DNA of 64,000 nucleotides from Forficula auricularia (GCA_024734495.1 JALMQS010000099.1:70623335-70687334), one strand, 5' to 3'; positions 11,619 to 24,700 are shown, numbered from the stretch's first letter. The notes: generated from the sequence alone by a model not told the origin. Program-made: numbers and translations.

Positions 11619-13214
11619 TTTCCTTCTAAAAGAAAGAAATAGTCATTTTAGTGTACATTTTTGGAATTTTTAATGTGCTCTATCTGCTGTTTTTTTTTTT
11701 TTTATAATTTATAGCATTCAATTTTGATACATAGGTCTATTATTAAAACATCTCGGGAGAGTTTTTTCATTTTCCCAAAATTTGACCCCTGAACTGAAGA
11801 ATGTGGAATTTTTGATTTTGGTGTCTTAAACACAAAATAATTCGTACCTCCCATGTTCTTTAAGTTATTGAGTTCATATTTCCGATATAGGGGTATTTTC
11901 CATATTACTAAAAAACCTTTAACTATTTTTTTAATTCCATTTATTCTATTAGGAGATCTTATAAGAGGATTCATGACGTCACATTGGAATCTAATATATA
12001 TAATATTTGTATACTAGCTAGTGTTCACAGTCAGCTATATCGGGGTTGGGGAGAGAGTCGGTGGTGGAGAGTGGTCTAAGATAGAGAAGGCGAAACCCCT
12101 AGGCGGGCGTCGAATCTAGTAATAATACCAATATAATAACTATGTATATCACTAAATTTAAGATAAACAAAGCAGGAACCTAAAGTATACTGTTTGACTG
12201 ATCAAAGTTAATTAATTACAAATTTTGAACATAATTACAAATGTATAATTAATTCAAAATTTAATATATATTTGACAATAGTGATGTTTTGTTTCATGTG
12301 GATGATTGAACTGTCCTGTTTGTTTCACTCTATTGATATTATGGTTTTGTCCATACATATATTATTTTAAAAATAATAAGCTGATGTGGCCACCCATATG
12401 ACTTTACCATACACCTGGCCCCTCTCTTATATTTAATAAAATAATTTATAATCATTTACAAAAGAACCCCGCTCTTAATTTTGGTCCCTTCCTTAAAAGA
12501 ACTAAATATGAATTTTATTATCTGTATTTATTTTTCCTAATAGCGAGTAAATAGTACTAGTATATAGAACTTATGTTAAAGCATCTTTTAATAAAAAATA
12601 AATAGAAACGAAATAAATTATTTGTTTTGAAATGAGATCCTTATTATAATCCAAGTGGTTGTTAGACATTGTGTATCTAACCTCAAGTGTATATTATTCT
12701 CTACAATTGAAAATTCTTGATTTCCCTTCCTTAAAAAGAAGAATAATGATGGAAGTCGGTGAAAAATAAACTAGCGACAAACTTGTGCTCCATTTAAGAT
12801 CATTTATTTATCGTGGCAAACGCGTGGGTGCTTTTTTACACAAACATACACCTCACATACATACATACAAATACATATTTAAAGAGAGAATAGAAGATGA
12901 ATTCATTCATTGCAATAGTTTTTAAGCCTTCGCAACCAGAAAAATGGCGCAAACCAAATAAATCTCTCTTGAACTCTTGAACTTTTATATATATGTAGAT
13001 GATGACCTAGAATATTCTTTAGTCTTTAATTTGAGTGAAGGATGAATTAGATCTTAAGACGAATCGACATATATGACACGTCAAATATTGGAATTAAGAA
13101 TAGTTTTTCAAAAGATTAACTGATAATAATTAATGAAAAATAAAAGTATTTTTTAAATAATCTTATAAATTAGCTTCTAGCCCGTATATGTAGATTCTAA
13201 ATAAAAAAAAGTAA
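11619..13214. other. Unassigned region with a short repeat fragment
   Basis: AT-rich, no gene. A fragment at about 12378-12462 (AAGCTGATGTGGCCACCCAT) matches the start of the dispersed repeats at 46048 and 61796. A G-rich patch at 12045-12115 is unexplained. Confidence 0.45.
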
Positions 13215-14340
13215 CCAAATTAGAAACATCAGCCCGCACTACACAGGAGGCGTTATTGCCAGCTCACCCCTCCAATCATTGGGGCTGCCAACTCTTCAGG
13301 ACCGAATTCATATTTTTATTAAAATATTTTTTACTGATGTGATTGTTGAAGATATTATCAAGTTGAATGCAACAAATATTAATTTAGAGTTGTACTTTCA
13401 ACAATCTGATTAAAAATAAAACCTTGCTATGCCATCTTCAACCGATGACTAACTCTATGTTAAGTTTGAATGATATAAGTATTATCATTTGCTAAAGGTG
13501 CAATTTCGCTGGGATTGTGTCACAACAGTCGACTGCCGAGAAGTTCCAAAGAAATACTATATGTATGCTTGATTGTTTTATGTGAAAACAGTAGTCGACT
13601 GTCAGCAGTTCCTGCCGACGGCGACGGTGGTCAGTTTCAACGAAATTTTATCTTAAGAAAACTACATATATTAAGATAAATCACTGGCTGAAAATGAACT
13701 TAGCGGACTCCATTCAAAGTGAGGGACTTTCTTAAAAAATCCAGCTCAATTTTGAATAAACAAATGACCAATCAATGAACTAATCAGATTAGAACCGACA
13801 ACCCGCACTACACAATAGGCGTTGTTGCCAGTTCAGTTTCAGCGAAATTTGACCTTAAGACAACTACATATATTAAGACAAATGGCTGAAAATGAACTTA
13901 GTGGACTCAATTCAAAGTGAGAGACTTTCTTAAAAAATCCAGCTCTTTTTTGAATAAACAAATGAGCAATCAATGAACTAACCAGATTAGAACCGACAAC
14001 CCGCACTACACAAGAGGCGTTGTTGCCAGTTCATCCATCCAATCACTAGGTCTGCCAACCCTCTAGGAATGAAAGTTTGAAACCAAATCCATATTTTTAT
14101 TAATATATTTTTTATTGGTGAAATTGTTGAAGATTTTACAAAGTGAACTCAAAAGATCTTAATGTTGAATCATACGTCCAACAATTTGATTAGAAATAAA
14201 TCGTTCCTATGTCATTAACAACCGATAAGCTACTCAGTAGTAAGTTTCAAACATATATTAAGACAAATCACTAGCTGAAAATGAATTTAGTGGACTCAAT
14301 TCAAGGTGAGAGACTTTATTAAAAATCCAGCTTTTTTTTC
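13215..14340. repeat. Degenerate local tandem array (~200-bp unit)
   Basis: The block CCCGCACTACACA...GGCGTT..TTGCCAG occurs near 13232, 13800 and 13999. The block GGCTGAAAATGAACTTAG / ATTTAGTGGACT occurs near 13690, 13885 and 14275. The 13800-to-13999 and 13668-to-13868 spacings give a period of about 199-200 bp; other units have lost or gained internal parts. No ORF spans units. It is a decayed satellite-like or serial duplication. Confidence 0.7.
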
Positions 14341-14789
14341 TAATGAACAACAAATAGAATGCAGCAGCTATGAAAACCCCAACTTGTGAGTGAAATGGGA
14401 TTAGAAATTTTTTTCTTATAATATCTTTTGTTTTCTCCTCTCAAATCTCCGTATATTTTATCATATTTTTTAAGGGTAAAGAATAAAACGAGAATTTCAT
14501 AATTAGATTTTAAGATATGCAAATTTAATAAAAACAAAAGTTTTTCCCTGCTGTTGTTGTTGATGATGTTTCTTTGCGAAAGAAAAAAAATGTTTAAATA
14601 AAGACAACAAAATATATATGAACTCATCGAAAGGATGAGAGGAATTAATCTCCTCTGATGGAATTATCCCAGTTTTATGAATAAGGAACATTCAAAGAGA
14701 GAATAGATGAGAGGCGATCAGAACAGTGTTTGGTGCACATCACATAGCTTTCACTTATCTGCTTTAATAACATATCATCCTCGTCCTTT

Positions 14790-15720
14790 AATACTAATGC
14801 TGGAGTTCCTCAGGGCTCAGTCGTTTCTCCCACGCTCTTTATTATCTATATTAATGACCTTTTAAATCTGCCTTCCAATCCAATACATTGTTACGCAGAC
14901 GATAGCACCATCCATAACGCTCAGCCCTTACTAAACAATCGCGCAAACATAGCCTCCTCAATAAATTTAGATTTAAGCATGCTTAAAAAATGGGGATCTC
15001 ACAACTTGGTAAACTTTAATGCTGGCAAAATACAATGCTGTCTGGCGCGCAGATAGGAACCTTCCGGACATTTCCTTTGATTTGAGCTCATTGGAATTCC
15101 GTAATAAAATGTTGGGTGTCACCTTAGGTTCTGACCTTTCTTGGAATGATCATATTATCACAGTAGCAAAAGCTGCAGGATGTAAGCTTGGCTTTCTTTT
15201 CCGAACCAAACGCTTTTTCACCCCCACTCAACTTATATTATACAAGGCTCCTTCGTCCCTATCTTGAATATTGCTCCCATTTGTGGAGAGGGGCTCCAAA
15301 CATTCTCTTAATGCCTTAGATCCAATTCAGAGGCGGGCTATCAGACTGATACATTAACTGATACTCTCGACTCACTAGCCCATCGTAGATAAATAAAATC
15401 GATAATCCCAACAAAGGCTACATTCGCACGAAATACACGATTTTCTAAGATTCCACACCCCTACGCGCTTAAACTGGATACTAATCGAACAAACGCATTC
15501 CCCAATTCATTTATCCCTATGACTTCTAGACGCTGGAACTCTCTTCCCCCGACCGTCTTTCCAGCAACTTATAACCTTCAATCCTTCAAGACCGGCATCC
15601 ACAGTTACCTTCGACTGCTACCAAATCCCTAAATCTCTTAAATTGAAAGTTTTTGCCGAGAGTAGCAGAATTTTTATATATTGAAGGAGACAATAAAAGA
15701 GTGTGTCTTCTTCCCTAAAT
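14790..15720 (+). pseudogene. Decayed LINE reverse transcriptase, 3' part
   Basis: Translation gives NAGVPQGSVVSPTLF (RT motif B), then CYADDST with the catalytic YADD intact, followed by the thumb region. A stop and frameshift break the frame near 15050; the frame 15019-15267 carries the continuation (MLGVTLGSDLSWNDHI). The C-terminal block TSRRWNSLPP can be read near 15525 in yet another frame. The 3' flank carries the GAGACAATAAAAGAGTGTGT motif that also appears at 36647. It belongs to the same lineage as 41350-42091 and 35812-36096. The 5' end is truncated before RT motif A. Confidence 0.85.
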
Positions 15721-16192
15721 CTCTCCTTACCTTTACGATACAAGGGTCCACCACGGACTACAGAGGTTGTACCTTCTTGGTGCAACTTCTTCTTGTATCA
15801 CCATCATTATAAAAAAATCAACATTAAAATAAAATAATTAAAAGATAATTTAAATATAAAATTTCAATTTGCTAAGTGTAATAGGTTTGAATATAAGAGT
15901 TCAAATTGTTGATAGAAGTAAACTTAGAATTTCGATATTTTTCATCTACTAGTTCCGAGATGGAATGGATTATGTTTAATTATATGTCAGAAGAAGTGAA
16001 CACAACCTCTCTAATATTGAAAAGAGCTGATTAGATTTTGATAAAAATTGGTCCCAAGTGACTATCTCTTACCTACTGGAAATGATTAGTGACCCAAAAT
16101 GGGGATAAGAGTATTAAAAATAAAATCAATAATTAATTAACAGGAATAGCAGGGAATTGGACAAAATAAAAAACAGAGTTTTTATTGAATGG
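15721..16192. other. Unassigned AT-rich region
   Basis: No gene. TTTAATTATATGTCAGAAG near 15976 matches the inner arm of the inverted-repeat element at 29412-29642, so a fragment of that family is present. Confidence 0.4.
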
Positions 16193-16232
16193 GCCAGACG
16201 TTTCGTCGATTAATTTCGACTTCCTCAGTGGC
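16193..16232 (-). ncRNA. Hammerhead-ribozyme-like motif, family A
   Basis: On the minus strand: GAGCCA, then CTGAGGA (CUGANGA core), one A, helix II GTCGA/TCGAC, GAAA, a short ACGTC segment and TGGCCC. The flanks GCCA and TGGC pair as helix I, and GTC is a standard cleavage triplet. Helix III would be only ACGU, too short for a stable monomer, as reported for PLE hammerheads that work as dimers. The surrounding sequence (GGGAATTGGACAAA) is shared with the snapback element at 28642-28962. Activity is inferred, not seen. Confidence 0.65.
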
Positions 16233-16471
16233 TCATTCTATCACTCTTTGTCAAAAGACAATTCCACTACGCGACGAAACATCCTTTAATCCTTTTTACT
16301 TAAACTATAATACATTGTTGGATCATGCCCCAATTGCTCAAGAATCTTGAACTTTTACACACTCGAACAATCAAAAAATCACAAACCTTTAATCAAAATT
16401 ATCACAAAAAAATATGTTTCTACTCTTTAAACAGACAAAGAAAATCAATAATATCTCTTCAAGGCCATATA

Positions 16472-17140
16472 TAGGGTGACCACTGACCATTTCGCCCCGG
16501 ATTAAAGTCCCGTGTCCCGTATTAATATATGCCCCGGAATTTTTTTTTTTTAATGATATTGATATGAGAAGGAGATACACCAGAAGGTGGATCCCCTAAA
16601 GGCCTGTATGGGCTGGCCCCTCCATCGTGAAAAGAACAGAGTAGAAGGAAAAGAAGCCGGGATCACGAGCCAATCTCAGAAACTTAGATACAATTCAATA
16701 TCCAATTTACTAAGGTTTTAGGGGCTTCGAGCAGTGGTAAATTCTCCGCGCGATAAATTCGGTTAAATTTATCTCCCACTTAATTTTTATTACCAGACCC
16801 TATACTTCAGAAAAATGTCTGGGTATAGCCGGGAATCGAACCAGAGACCTCCGGGTTGCCAGTCAGTTATTCTGACCATTACACCACGGAGGCGGTTAAG
16901 GCGGAAAATGTCCCGAATTAAATAATTCATCATATTATGTGAATATTATAATATTCGATTATGTTTTATTCGCGCGTCTCTGCGTACATGACTATATGAA
17001 CGCATTATTTATACTTTAAATAATTTTTTTACTGTATTTTCATGTTTCATTTTCATTTTTTTTTAAAATATTTTTCAAAAAAAATGTTAATTGGGGGGGG
17101 TCAATGTCACGGATTGGCCCGTGGAAAAATGGTCACCCTA
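16472..17140. mobile_element. hAT-type MITE with TAGGGTGACCA ends, holding a SINE
   Basis: The left end TAGGGTGACCA (16472) and the right end (reverse complement TAGGGTGACCA, 17140) are identical for 11 bases. The flanking octamers GCCATATA (16464-16471) and GCCATGTA (17141-17148) match 7/8, as expected for an 8-bp target duplication. No transposase. A SINE occupies 16541-16897. Confidence 0.75.
16541..16897 (-). mobile_element. tRNA-derived SINE, family 1
   Basis: On the minus strand the 5' head has an A-box-like GTGGTGTAATGG (about 16874-16890) and a B-box GGTTCGATTCC (16832-16842). The body follows, with the block GGGGATCCACCTTCTGGTG, and then an A-rich tail. It was probably transcribed by RNA polymerase III from these internal boxes. 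Copies at 20675-21022 and 42098-42192 share the 3' end ATCAATATCATTAAA. It lies inside the hAT-type MITE, so it inserted later. Confidence 0.85.
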
Positions 17141-17146
17141 GCCATG

Positions 17147-17565
17147 TATATATGTTGCAGTAAAAATCCGTTTTACTAAGAAAAGGTTCTTACTAAGTTA
17201 AATGTACACTGAATACCTTCATGGCAATTAGAATTTACTGATGTGTTGATTGAGTTTGGACCAAAGTTCTAGAATTTTCATTTTGACCTTCCGCCTCATT
17301 TTAAGGTTTATTTTTAAAATTTTTAAGAAAATGTCAAAAATTACAACTTCATTAGAAGCAAAGTTAATTTTTGACATTTTCGTTTAAATAATTTTGAAAA
17401 TAAACATATAAAATGAGGCGGAAGGTCAAAAATGAAGATTCTAGACCTTTGGACCAAACTCAACCAACATCAGTAAATTCTAGCTGCCACAAAGGTATTC
17501 AGTGAAACGTGTTTTAACTAGTAAGAACCCATTCTTACTAAAACGGGTTTTTACTGCAACATATA
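17147..17565. repeat. Snapback element with ~190-bp arms
   Basis: ATATGTTGCAGTAAAAA at the left mirrors TTTTTACTGCAACATAT at the right. Inner blocks such as GACCTTCCGCCTCATTTTA and its complement also mirror, with a centre near 17355. The sequence TGGACCAAACTCAACCAA in the right arm resembles the Helitron module. No ORF. It abuts the hAT-type MITE. Confidence 0.8.
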
Positions 17566-20539
17566 TATATATTAATGCGATCGAATAAAAGAATGGGGGC
17601 AATTAGAAGATGTAACCCCTTAAATTTTGAAAGAATCTTTTGTATTATCGAAAAGAAAGAGAAAATGATCAAGCAAAAGAGAAAAGACGTAGGTGTCTGT
17701 GCACCCAGGTCCTGAAGGTTTGAAGATTATACTTATCGGAAAAACGAAGGGAGAGTTCCAGTTCCTTTAAGTCATGGGACCTAACGTATTGGCAAATGAA
17801 GTGCTCCGGAACTTTTCCAATTGAACCGAAAATATATATTTAATTTAATTTGAATATATGAGGTAGGAAAACAGGACCGCAACTAAATGGGGGCAGGTGG
17901 GGCACGTGATAAAATAAACTTTAAACTATTTTCAAGCCAGGACGACTAACAAGCTCCCTTGAACAATAATTTGAAGTAATTTTTGGAGACGGACTGATAA
18001 GTGAAGTTGAGTGGATATTGAGTGGATAGTGGATTTATTTATCATCAATATCCACTCAACAATAATTTGTTTTCTGGGAATGACTTACTAACGATTTATA
18101 AATGAATTATATGCCTTGATTGTGACTATAGGTAATAATGATACATAGTATGTTTACAACTAATTATGTTACCTCGAACTTAAAATTTTATGGTTTACTT
18201 ATTAGACCAATAAAATAATTTTGATTGATGGTTAAGTATGGTAAAGTCATGGATGACCACATCATCTAATTTCATTTAATTTAATAATTATTTTACTTTG
18301 CTGAAATAAGCAGTACATATGTGAATAAGAGAATAGTAAAATAGAGAGGCAAACAACACTCCTTAATCGAGGCTTATTGGAATTATTATACTCCAATCTA
18401 ATAGCAGAATACGGGATTTTGGAGTTGGGGTGGGAGTGCAGGCTGGGTGAATAAATTACAGCGTAATATATCTGCGACCACAGCCTCGTTCGCCGAGGAC
18501 AGATGCAAACATACAAATACGAATGACATATGGCGAAAACAGCCCCCGTGAAAAATCTGTTCCATTTCATTTTGCCCAGGGAACAGAACAAGGTAATCGG
18601 ATTGGTTCAACACACAGACACAGAGACAGAGCTGTGATTTCTTTTTAATTAAATTCCAAGGTGAAACAACAGAAATGGGGATGCGAAAAAGAATGCACGG
18701 ACAAAGAAGAAGAAGAGTTTTCTTTTCTTATGTAAATATTGTCTTAGATTTTAAGTTAGAAAACTTGAGAAAAACGTGGAATTCAATTAATTCAAAACAT
18801 TTCACTAATATAAACATACTGACTTTAAATCTATTTAGAATTTGATTTAATGTTATCATAGCAACAATAATTCCAAAGAGAGGTCAAGCATAATACCGAA
18901 ATGACTCAATTTTCACTAATATTGTGCTGGATCAATTCTAGTTTGAGCCAGGAATTTTCACCACTGGCATAAAATTGAAGATGCCTACTAGGTTGATTCA
19001 GAGGGCAGTAATACCAATTAGCGACTTAGTTAACGGAGAACAAAAACATCTTTACCCATAAGAATAGAAAACGTGCTTTTAACATAGAGGTAGCACTACT
19101 TCCGAAGGCAGCGCTCTCTTGTGTTTATTTATTCAAATAATTTGGGGAAATTGGGGCAAATATTGTATTATAGTATATATCATAGATAAAAGAATGCACG
19201 GAGTTAGAGGACCGTGAACGAAATTCTTTGTCTTGAACGTTTAATAAATCGTCCCCCATAGCTTACATTTTCGTCGCCAGTTGGCGCTAAAGTCGTGAAG
19301 CATGACCCCTAAATATTTACTTACTTTTTTATTCCCCGTTAACTAACCGATTTTAGGGAGTGATGTTACATGTAATTATTAATTCTATATATCTAGAAGA
19401 GATGTCCCGTGACTTTCGCCGATAATAACTTAAAAATGTAGTTCCTAGCATGGGATGAATTTCCATCCCAGAATGCATTTGGGAGAACTTATAAATAACA
19501 AGTTCTCAAAGAGTCAGGACCCAGACTGGCCATCGCAATACTCTCCCATTATATTCTATAGAATATAAATGTGAAAGTAAAAATATATTATTGGTATATT
19601 TGCGGACAATAGTAGGTTATATTTTATTGGGAAATCACAAATGTGTCCTCTACTGAATCCGTGATGTTATTTATTTATTACATATTAGAAGGTTTGAGAC
19701 ACTTGAACTTAAACCCTAGTGTTAAAAAAGCAATCCGCTTCAATAGGTAGTATCCTGTGAGTTGAACCCATCTGATATATGAAGTGTTTATTATCAAAGG
19801 CAGCAATCTATTATTTGTTGAATTTAACATATTGACAAAAAATGTTATGCCAAGTTGTAATATGACATTCAAACTTTTTTTTAAATAATTGTACTAGTAG
19901 GCGGTAGGTGAAATGATAATACTTATATATGATTAGATATAAAGGAATTTGCCGTTTTTAATACTGGGACAGTCGTGTAGATCTTCGGATTTGATTCTCA
20001 CTTGATATTTCAGGCATGTTTTACTGTAGGGAAAGGATATTGCCAGCTTTAAGATAAACCAATTACATAGACTTATATAGCTCAAACGGTCAAATTGTTT
20101 GATGCATATAACTCATTTTGGTCATTTTTGGACATCCCACCTTTAATACCAGACTTCACATATAAAACACGCTAATTCACCCAGATTTAAATTTGCATTT
20201 CATTGTCTAGTGATGTTGAATTTAAAGACATCATCATCAGCAACCGATAGATGCGGTCTTTATTAGGGATCAAAAATAGTTTTCCCTATAAGATAATATT
20301 TTTTTTATTTTTTCTAATCCCCATTAAAGAATGCCTCTAGCGGTTAACAAAAGATGATAAGGGGCGATTTTACATTTAATTATTAATTCTATATATCCTG
20401 AAGAGTTGTCACCCCTATCATGATTTTCCCTAAACGAAATATTTATTCTATATATCATGAATAGATGTCATCCCTATCGTGATTTTTGTCCATGGCTTAA
20501 ATATAGAAATTGGTAAGTTTCGAATTTTAATCTTCTTTA
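17566..20539. other. Unassigned region, nearly 3 kb
   Basis: No gene or complete element. A short hairpin at 17998-18058 (GAGTGGATATTGA / TCAATATCCACTC) includes GGAGACGGACTGATAAGTGA, which recurs at 42610. Segments near 19370 and 20360-20480 share ATTATTAATTCTATATATC and look like diverged copies of one repeat. The part 18400-18620 has more balanced composition and could be single-copy sequence. Confidence 0.4.
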
Positions 20540-21350
20540 AAGTAATGCGAAAACTATCCTGAGAATTCAAGTAGGGTTGACTCCTAAGAATTGAAAAAAA
20601 GGACAGAGTTCTAAACCTTCACTCCTTCAAGACCCATTGCAAGTGCACAGATTCCCTTGACATAATACAACCCTATTTATTTAATGATATTGATGAGAGA
20701 AGGAGATACACCAGAAGGTGCATCCCCTAAAGGCCTGTATGGGATGGCCCCTTCATCGTGAAAACAACAGAGTAGAAGGAAAGAAGCCGGGATCACGAGC
20801 CAAATCTCAGAAAGGTAGATATAATCCAATTTACTAAGTTTTTTAAGGGCTTCGAGCAGTGGTAAATTCTCCGTGCGATAAATTAGGTTAAATTTATCTC
20901 CCACTTAATTTTATTTCCAGACCCTATACTTACAGAAAAAATGTCTGGGTATAGCCGGGAATCGAACCCGAGACCTCCGGGTTGCCAGCCAGACATGCTG
21001 ACCATTACGCCAGGGAGGCGGACGGCAAAATATTCTATCTTTTACTTTTATAAATATTGCAACTTTTGCATCACTACGATGAAATTTTTTTTTTATTAAT
21101 GGTCTAAAATATTTTTTCTTCAAAACATGAAAGCGATTCGAAAACTATCCAAAGAATTCAAGTAGGGTCGACTCCTAAGAATTAAAAAAGCGCCAGAGTT
21201 CTAAACCTTCACTCCTTCAAGACCCATTGCAAGTGACCCTTGACATAATACAACCCTAAATATTCTATCTTTTATTTTTATAAATATTGCAACTTTTGCA
21301 TCACTAGGATGAAAATGTAATTTTTATTATTGGTCTAAAATATTTTTATT
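20540..21350. repeat. Tandem duplication (~240-bp unit), left unit split by a SINE
   Basis: The left unit is 20540-20674 plus 21023-21120; the right unit is about 21128-21350. Shared blocks include AATTCAAGTAGGGT, CCTTCACTCCTTCAAGACCC and AATATTGCAACTTTTGCATC. The right unit reads through ACAACCCTAAATATTCTATC, the junction that the SINE interrupts in the left unit. Confidence 0.85.
20675..21022 (-). mobile_element. tRNA-derived SINE, family 1
   Basis: Minus-strand head CCTGGCGTAATGGTCAG (A-box region, about 20997-21014) and B-box GGTTCGATTCC (20958-20968). The body is nearly the same as 16541-16897 and the 3' end is ATCAATATCATTAAA. It lies inside the left unit of a tandem duplication whose right unit shows the empty site, so the boundaries are well fixed. 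Confidence 0.88.
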
Positions 21351-22220
21351 TTTATATCTGCAATCTAATTTCTATAGCTAGATTTCTATTTTTGAAATTA
21401 ATTTTCTACCGATCCATTAAACGATTAGTGTGGGTTGATACATTATCTCTAAGTTGGATTTCAAAAAATAAATATTTCTTTTGAACTCTCCTCCTCCTTT
21501 TACGTGGTCTATAAAAACATCTATTTAATTAATTTTGGTCCAAATATCATATATTAAATAATAAGAAGGCTATGACGGCTGGCTCACCTATTTTTCATCC
21601 GATAATAAAGGACATTTTTCTGTCTGTGCTTTTATTTTGGCTACTTAAATTGTTATTTATTCACAAGAGACAGTCAACAAGAGAGAGAGCAGCACTTTCG
21701 GGGTGGAATTCTGACAGTAATAGCCTTCACATCGGGCCACATTGATATATAAAACGGATTTAGATTTAATTTAACATCCAAAAGAACGAGAGAAAAAACG
21801 CTAGTCTTATTTTTTTCTTTTCACAAGGGCTTATCCAAACGTCATTTAGAAAATGTATTTTTTACTTTCAATTTAGTAAGTGAGAGTATAATGATCGCAT
21901 CTCAGAAAATTTACTTTTTGAGGGCTTTTACATTCATAAGTCATTTTAATTTCACTTATTTAATACAGTAAGTAAGTTTAAGGCAGGGCGAAAAAAAACC
22001 CATTTCCATATAGTAAAGGCTCTATGCCTTCATAAAGTACATACTTTTTCTTTGTTTAAGGGTATTTGGGCAGTTTATTCTCGGTTGTATTTTCAAGCAA
22101 ACAATACTTACATACAAGTACAGTACTGTTTTTTTCTCAGGAAACACTCGTACTTTTAATTTTTAAACTTCATTCCCGATAACTCGGGATTTTCACAAAT
22201 ACGGTCACCTTTCAGTTGAC
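21351..22220. other. Unassigned AT-rich region
   Basis: Nothing recognisable on either strand. Confidence 0.4.
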
Positions 22221-22507
22221 ATTCTTCTTCTTCGAGTGCCATACCCGAAACGGGTGTCGGCGCCTCTCCACATATACCTGTGCTGAGTGTGTTTAGTTGT
22301 TTTACACAGATATACGGGACCTACTTTTTAATGCCGGTTCCGAACGGCTAATTTGGAGATGTCATTTGGCAATTATACTCTTGGTAGGTTGCCATTACTT
22401 TCCAAGAGGAGGCGACTGAAAATATCTATCTGCCGAGACTCGGTCTCGAACCAGCGATCTCCGAGTCAGCGACCCAACACTCTAGCCACTGACCCACAGT
22501 CGCCTCC
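22221..22507 (-). mobile_element. tRNA-derived SINE, family 2 with (GAA)n tail
   Basis: Minus-strand head GGCGACTGTGGGTCAGTGGC, B-box GGTTCGAGACC (22442-22452), a body with CCAAGAGTATAATTGCC and CACTCAGCACAGGTATA, and a tail ending GAAGAAGAAGAATG. A second copy lies at 41027-41301. The GAA-type tail resembles that of the RTE LINE at 48440-49497, which suggests the enzyme source. Confidence 0.85.
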
Positions 22508-24576
22508 AGTCTACATTAGGTCGAGTTTTTGGGACTCTATTGAAGTAATTTAAGATTACACATGAGAAACACTTTGCTTAATAGATGACGTGCTCTGTAA
22601 AATCACCACTGTCATTAAAATTATGGACGCTTTTGTTGGGCATCAGTAACGTCAGTATTAATTGAAAATAAATAAAATGAAATAAATAAATAAAAATATA
22701 ATAAAAAAATACTGTGTAGAAGAGACAAAACGCGGATAAAAAAAGTGTATTAAATTTTTTTGAAAATTATATTTTTGGGACAAAGTTGCTTGTTACGCTG
22801 ATAAATAATCTTTTTTTAGTTCTCAAGTAACTATTATTTGGTTGTCAAATGGTGGCCCAAGTAGCTCTGACAATAATGGCATTTGAGTGATAAAAACTAC
22901 TCTTTCCCAAAATCTTCAGCAGTTGTATAATTGTTATTAGTTATGTTAAACTAAACTATTATTAGAACTAAACTATAGTTAGAGAGTGAAAAAGTGAAAC
23001 AAGACTATGGTTTCGTAGCAGTTATCTAGCCATTTTTAGATTGTTAAACAGCTAAAATAAAACCAAAAGTTGCATATTGGTTTTATTTCGGTCGAAGTGC
23101 AGAACTGAGTGCCCTAATTATAATATTTTCTTAGTCAGCACGCTCCAGCAAAAAGAGTGAAGATGAGGGAATTATATGGTAATTTTAATAGCTTTGCTAG
23201 AATTTGATTTCCAACATAACGTTTTATGATCTCCAAACACTAAAAAAAAAAAAATCATTCGAATAGAGAACCTCATCCTTTTTGAAGTCGGTTAAAAATA
23301 CGATTCACAATGTGACTGATATTCACTAAACAATGAATCTCAAAATAATGGAATATTTGAGTTAGTAGGTAGTATTGCTTGTAGCAAAATTTAATTTCTG
23401 TTAAGTTATTCCGAAACAAATGTGTAATGATTTATGGTTGTCTTACTTATTTATTTAATTGATAAATCGAATAATAACGTAACCTGTTCTATATTTATCA
23501 GAATGTCAGACAATTTCGAGAATACCTGAGTGAATGGCCTATTTACAATCAACATAATACCCGAATTACCTATGCGAGCAAGAGATGTTTGATTTTATTC
23601 CCTTGAAATAGCTTAGCCAACACTTGTTCTATGTTTGTTTTGGCCACAATGATCTACAACAACATAACCTCATTAGCATTCTATATCGATTAATTACACA
23701 ACCATATAATTATAAGTAAATAATTATTTAAAGACAATGCATGCTGTATGCTTTTATTTGACATGATTTTTACAATTAGTTTTTCTTCTTTTAAATTCAT
23801 ATTTTAGTAACAATATATCCAGCTAACAAAATAACGGAAAAATGTCTGAAAGATCACCGGGAACTTGAAAAAATAAAGTTAGATACTTAATAAAAATACT
23901 AAAAGAACATAACACGATATAAAATCAATAATCCTTTTCAAAACTTCATTTAAGCAATTTGTAAACATTCTTTTTGGTCGAATTAAACTCACATCAAAAT
24001 AATTCACTCTCTAGCTTCTTCAATTTTAAGACTTTAACCTTGAATTTTCTCGTACTTCTTCGAATTCTACAACAATCAAACTTTTGAATTCCAGTTTCAT
24101 ACATTCAACCAAGTTCTATTAAGAATTTGAACAAGTTTTCAATCTTCGTAGCTTCATTACTGAAAACCCTAGACAGACCCTAAACAGTACATGGGGAAAT
24201 GTAGTAAAACTTTGTTCATTTCTACAAGATAACTTTTTTGAGATACTACTCAAACAAAAAGAAGTTGATGAAAAAAAAGTATTTCGACGTCCCATTCGTG
24301 TGCTATGAGCTGTCTTTAGTTTATTCCGAAGTTGGGTCAAGACAGCCCAGGTTCTGTTATGTCATGATCTATAGATGCTGGACCTACTCGGTGCGATTCT
24401 CATAGTTCGGATGTAAATGATAAATTACTTACTACCTTCACATTCCATGTGGTGTTGTTTACATTGGATAGTACTAAGACGGGATTCTGAGAGTTCTCTG
24501 CCTTTATTAAAAACGGCACAGTTCAGCTTCAGATCATTGCCTGTACAGTCGTATGTTGGACGAAATCACACTATAA
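22508..24576. other. Unassigned AT-rich region with one repeat fragment
   Basis: A fragment at about 23250-23308 (CGAATAGAGAACCTCATCC, TTTTTGAAGTCGGTTAAAAA) is the end of the repeat seen complete at 31672-32338 and 56955-57666. The part 24340-24570 has balanced composition and no visible repeat. No gene. Confidence 0.45.
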
Positions 24577-24700
24577 TATTATAATTTTAGTCAGAGGATT
24601 AAAAAATCTCATAGGCGAGTTTAAGATTAATGAAATTTTATCTTAAATCTCAAGTTTGTAAGGTCAACTGGTTAATTAGCCTAATGATACAAAAGAGTTT
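24577..24700 (+). repeat. Direct repeat, copy 1
   Basis: Shares TTAGTCAGAGGATTAAAAAA, ATCTTAAATCTCAAGTTTGT and CTAATGATACAAAA with 25148-25258. The two ~115-bp copies are about 570 bp apart in the same orientation. Function unknown. Confidence 0.75.
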
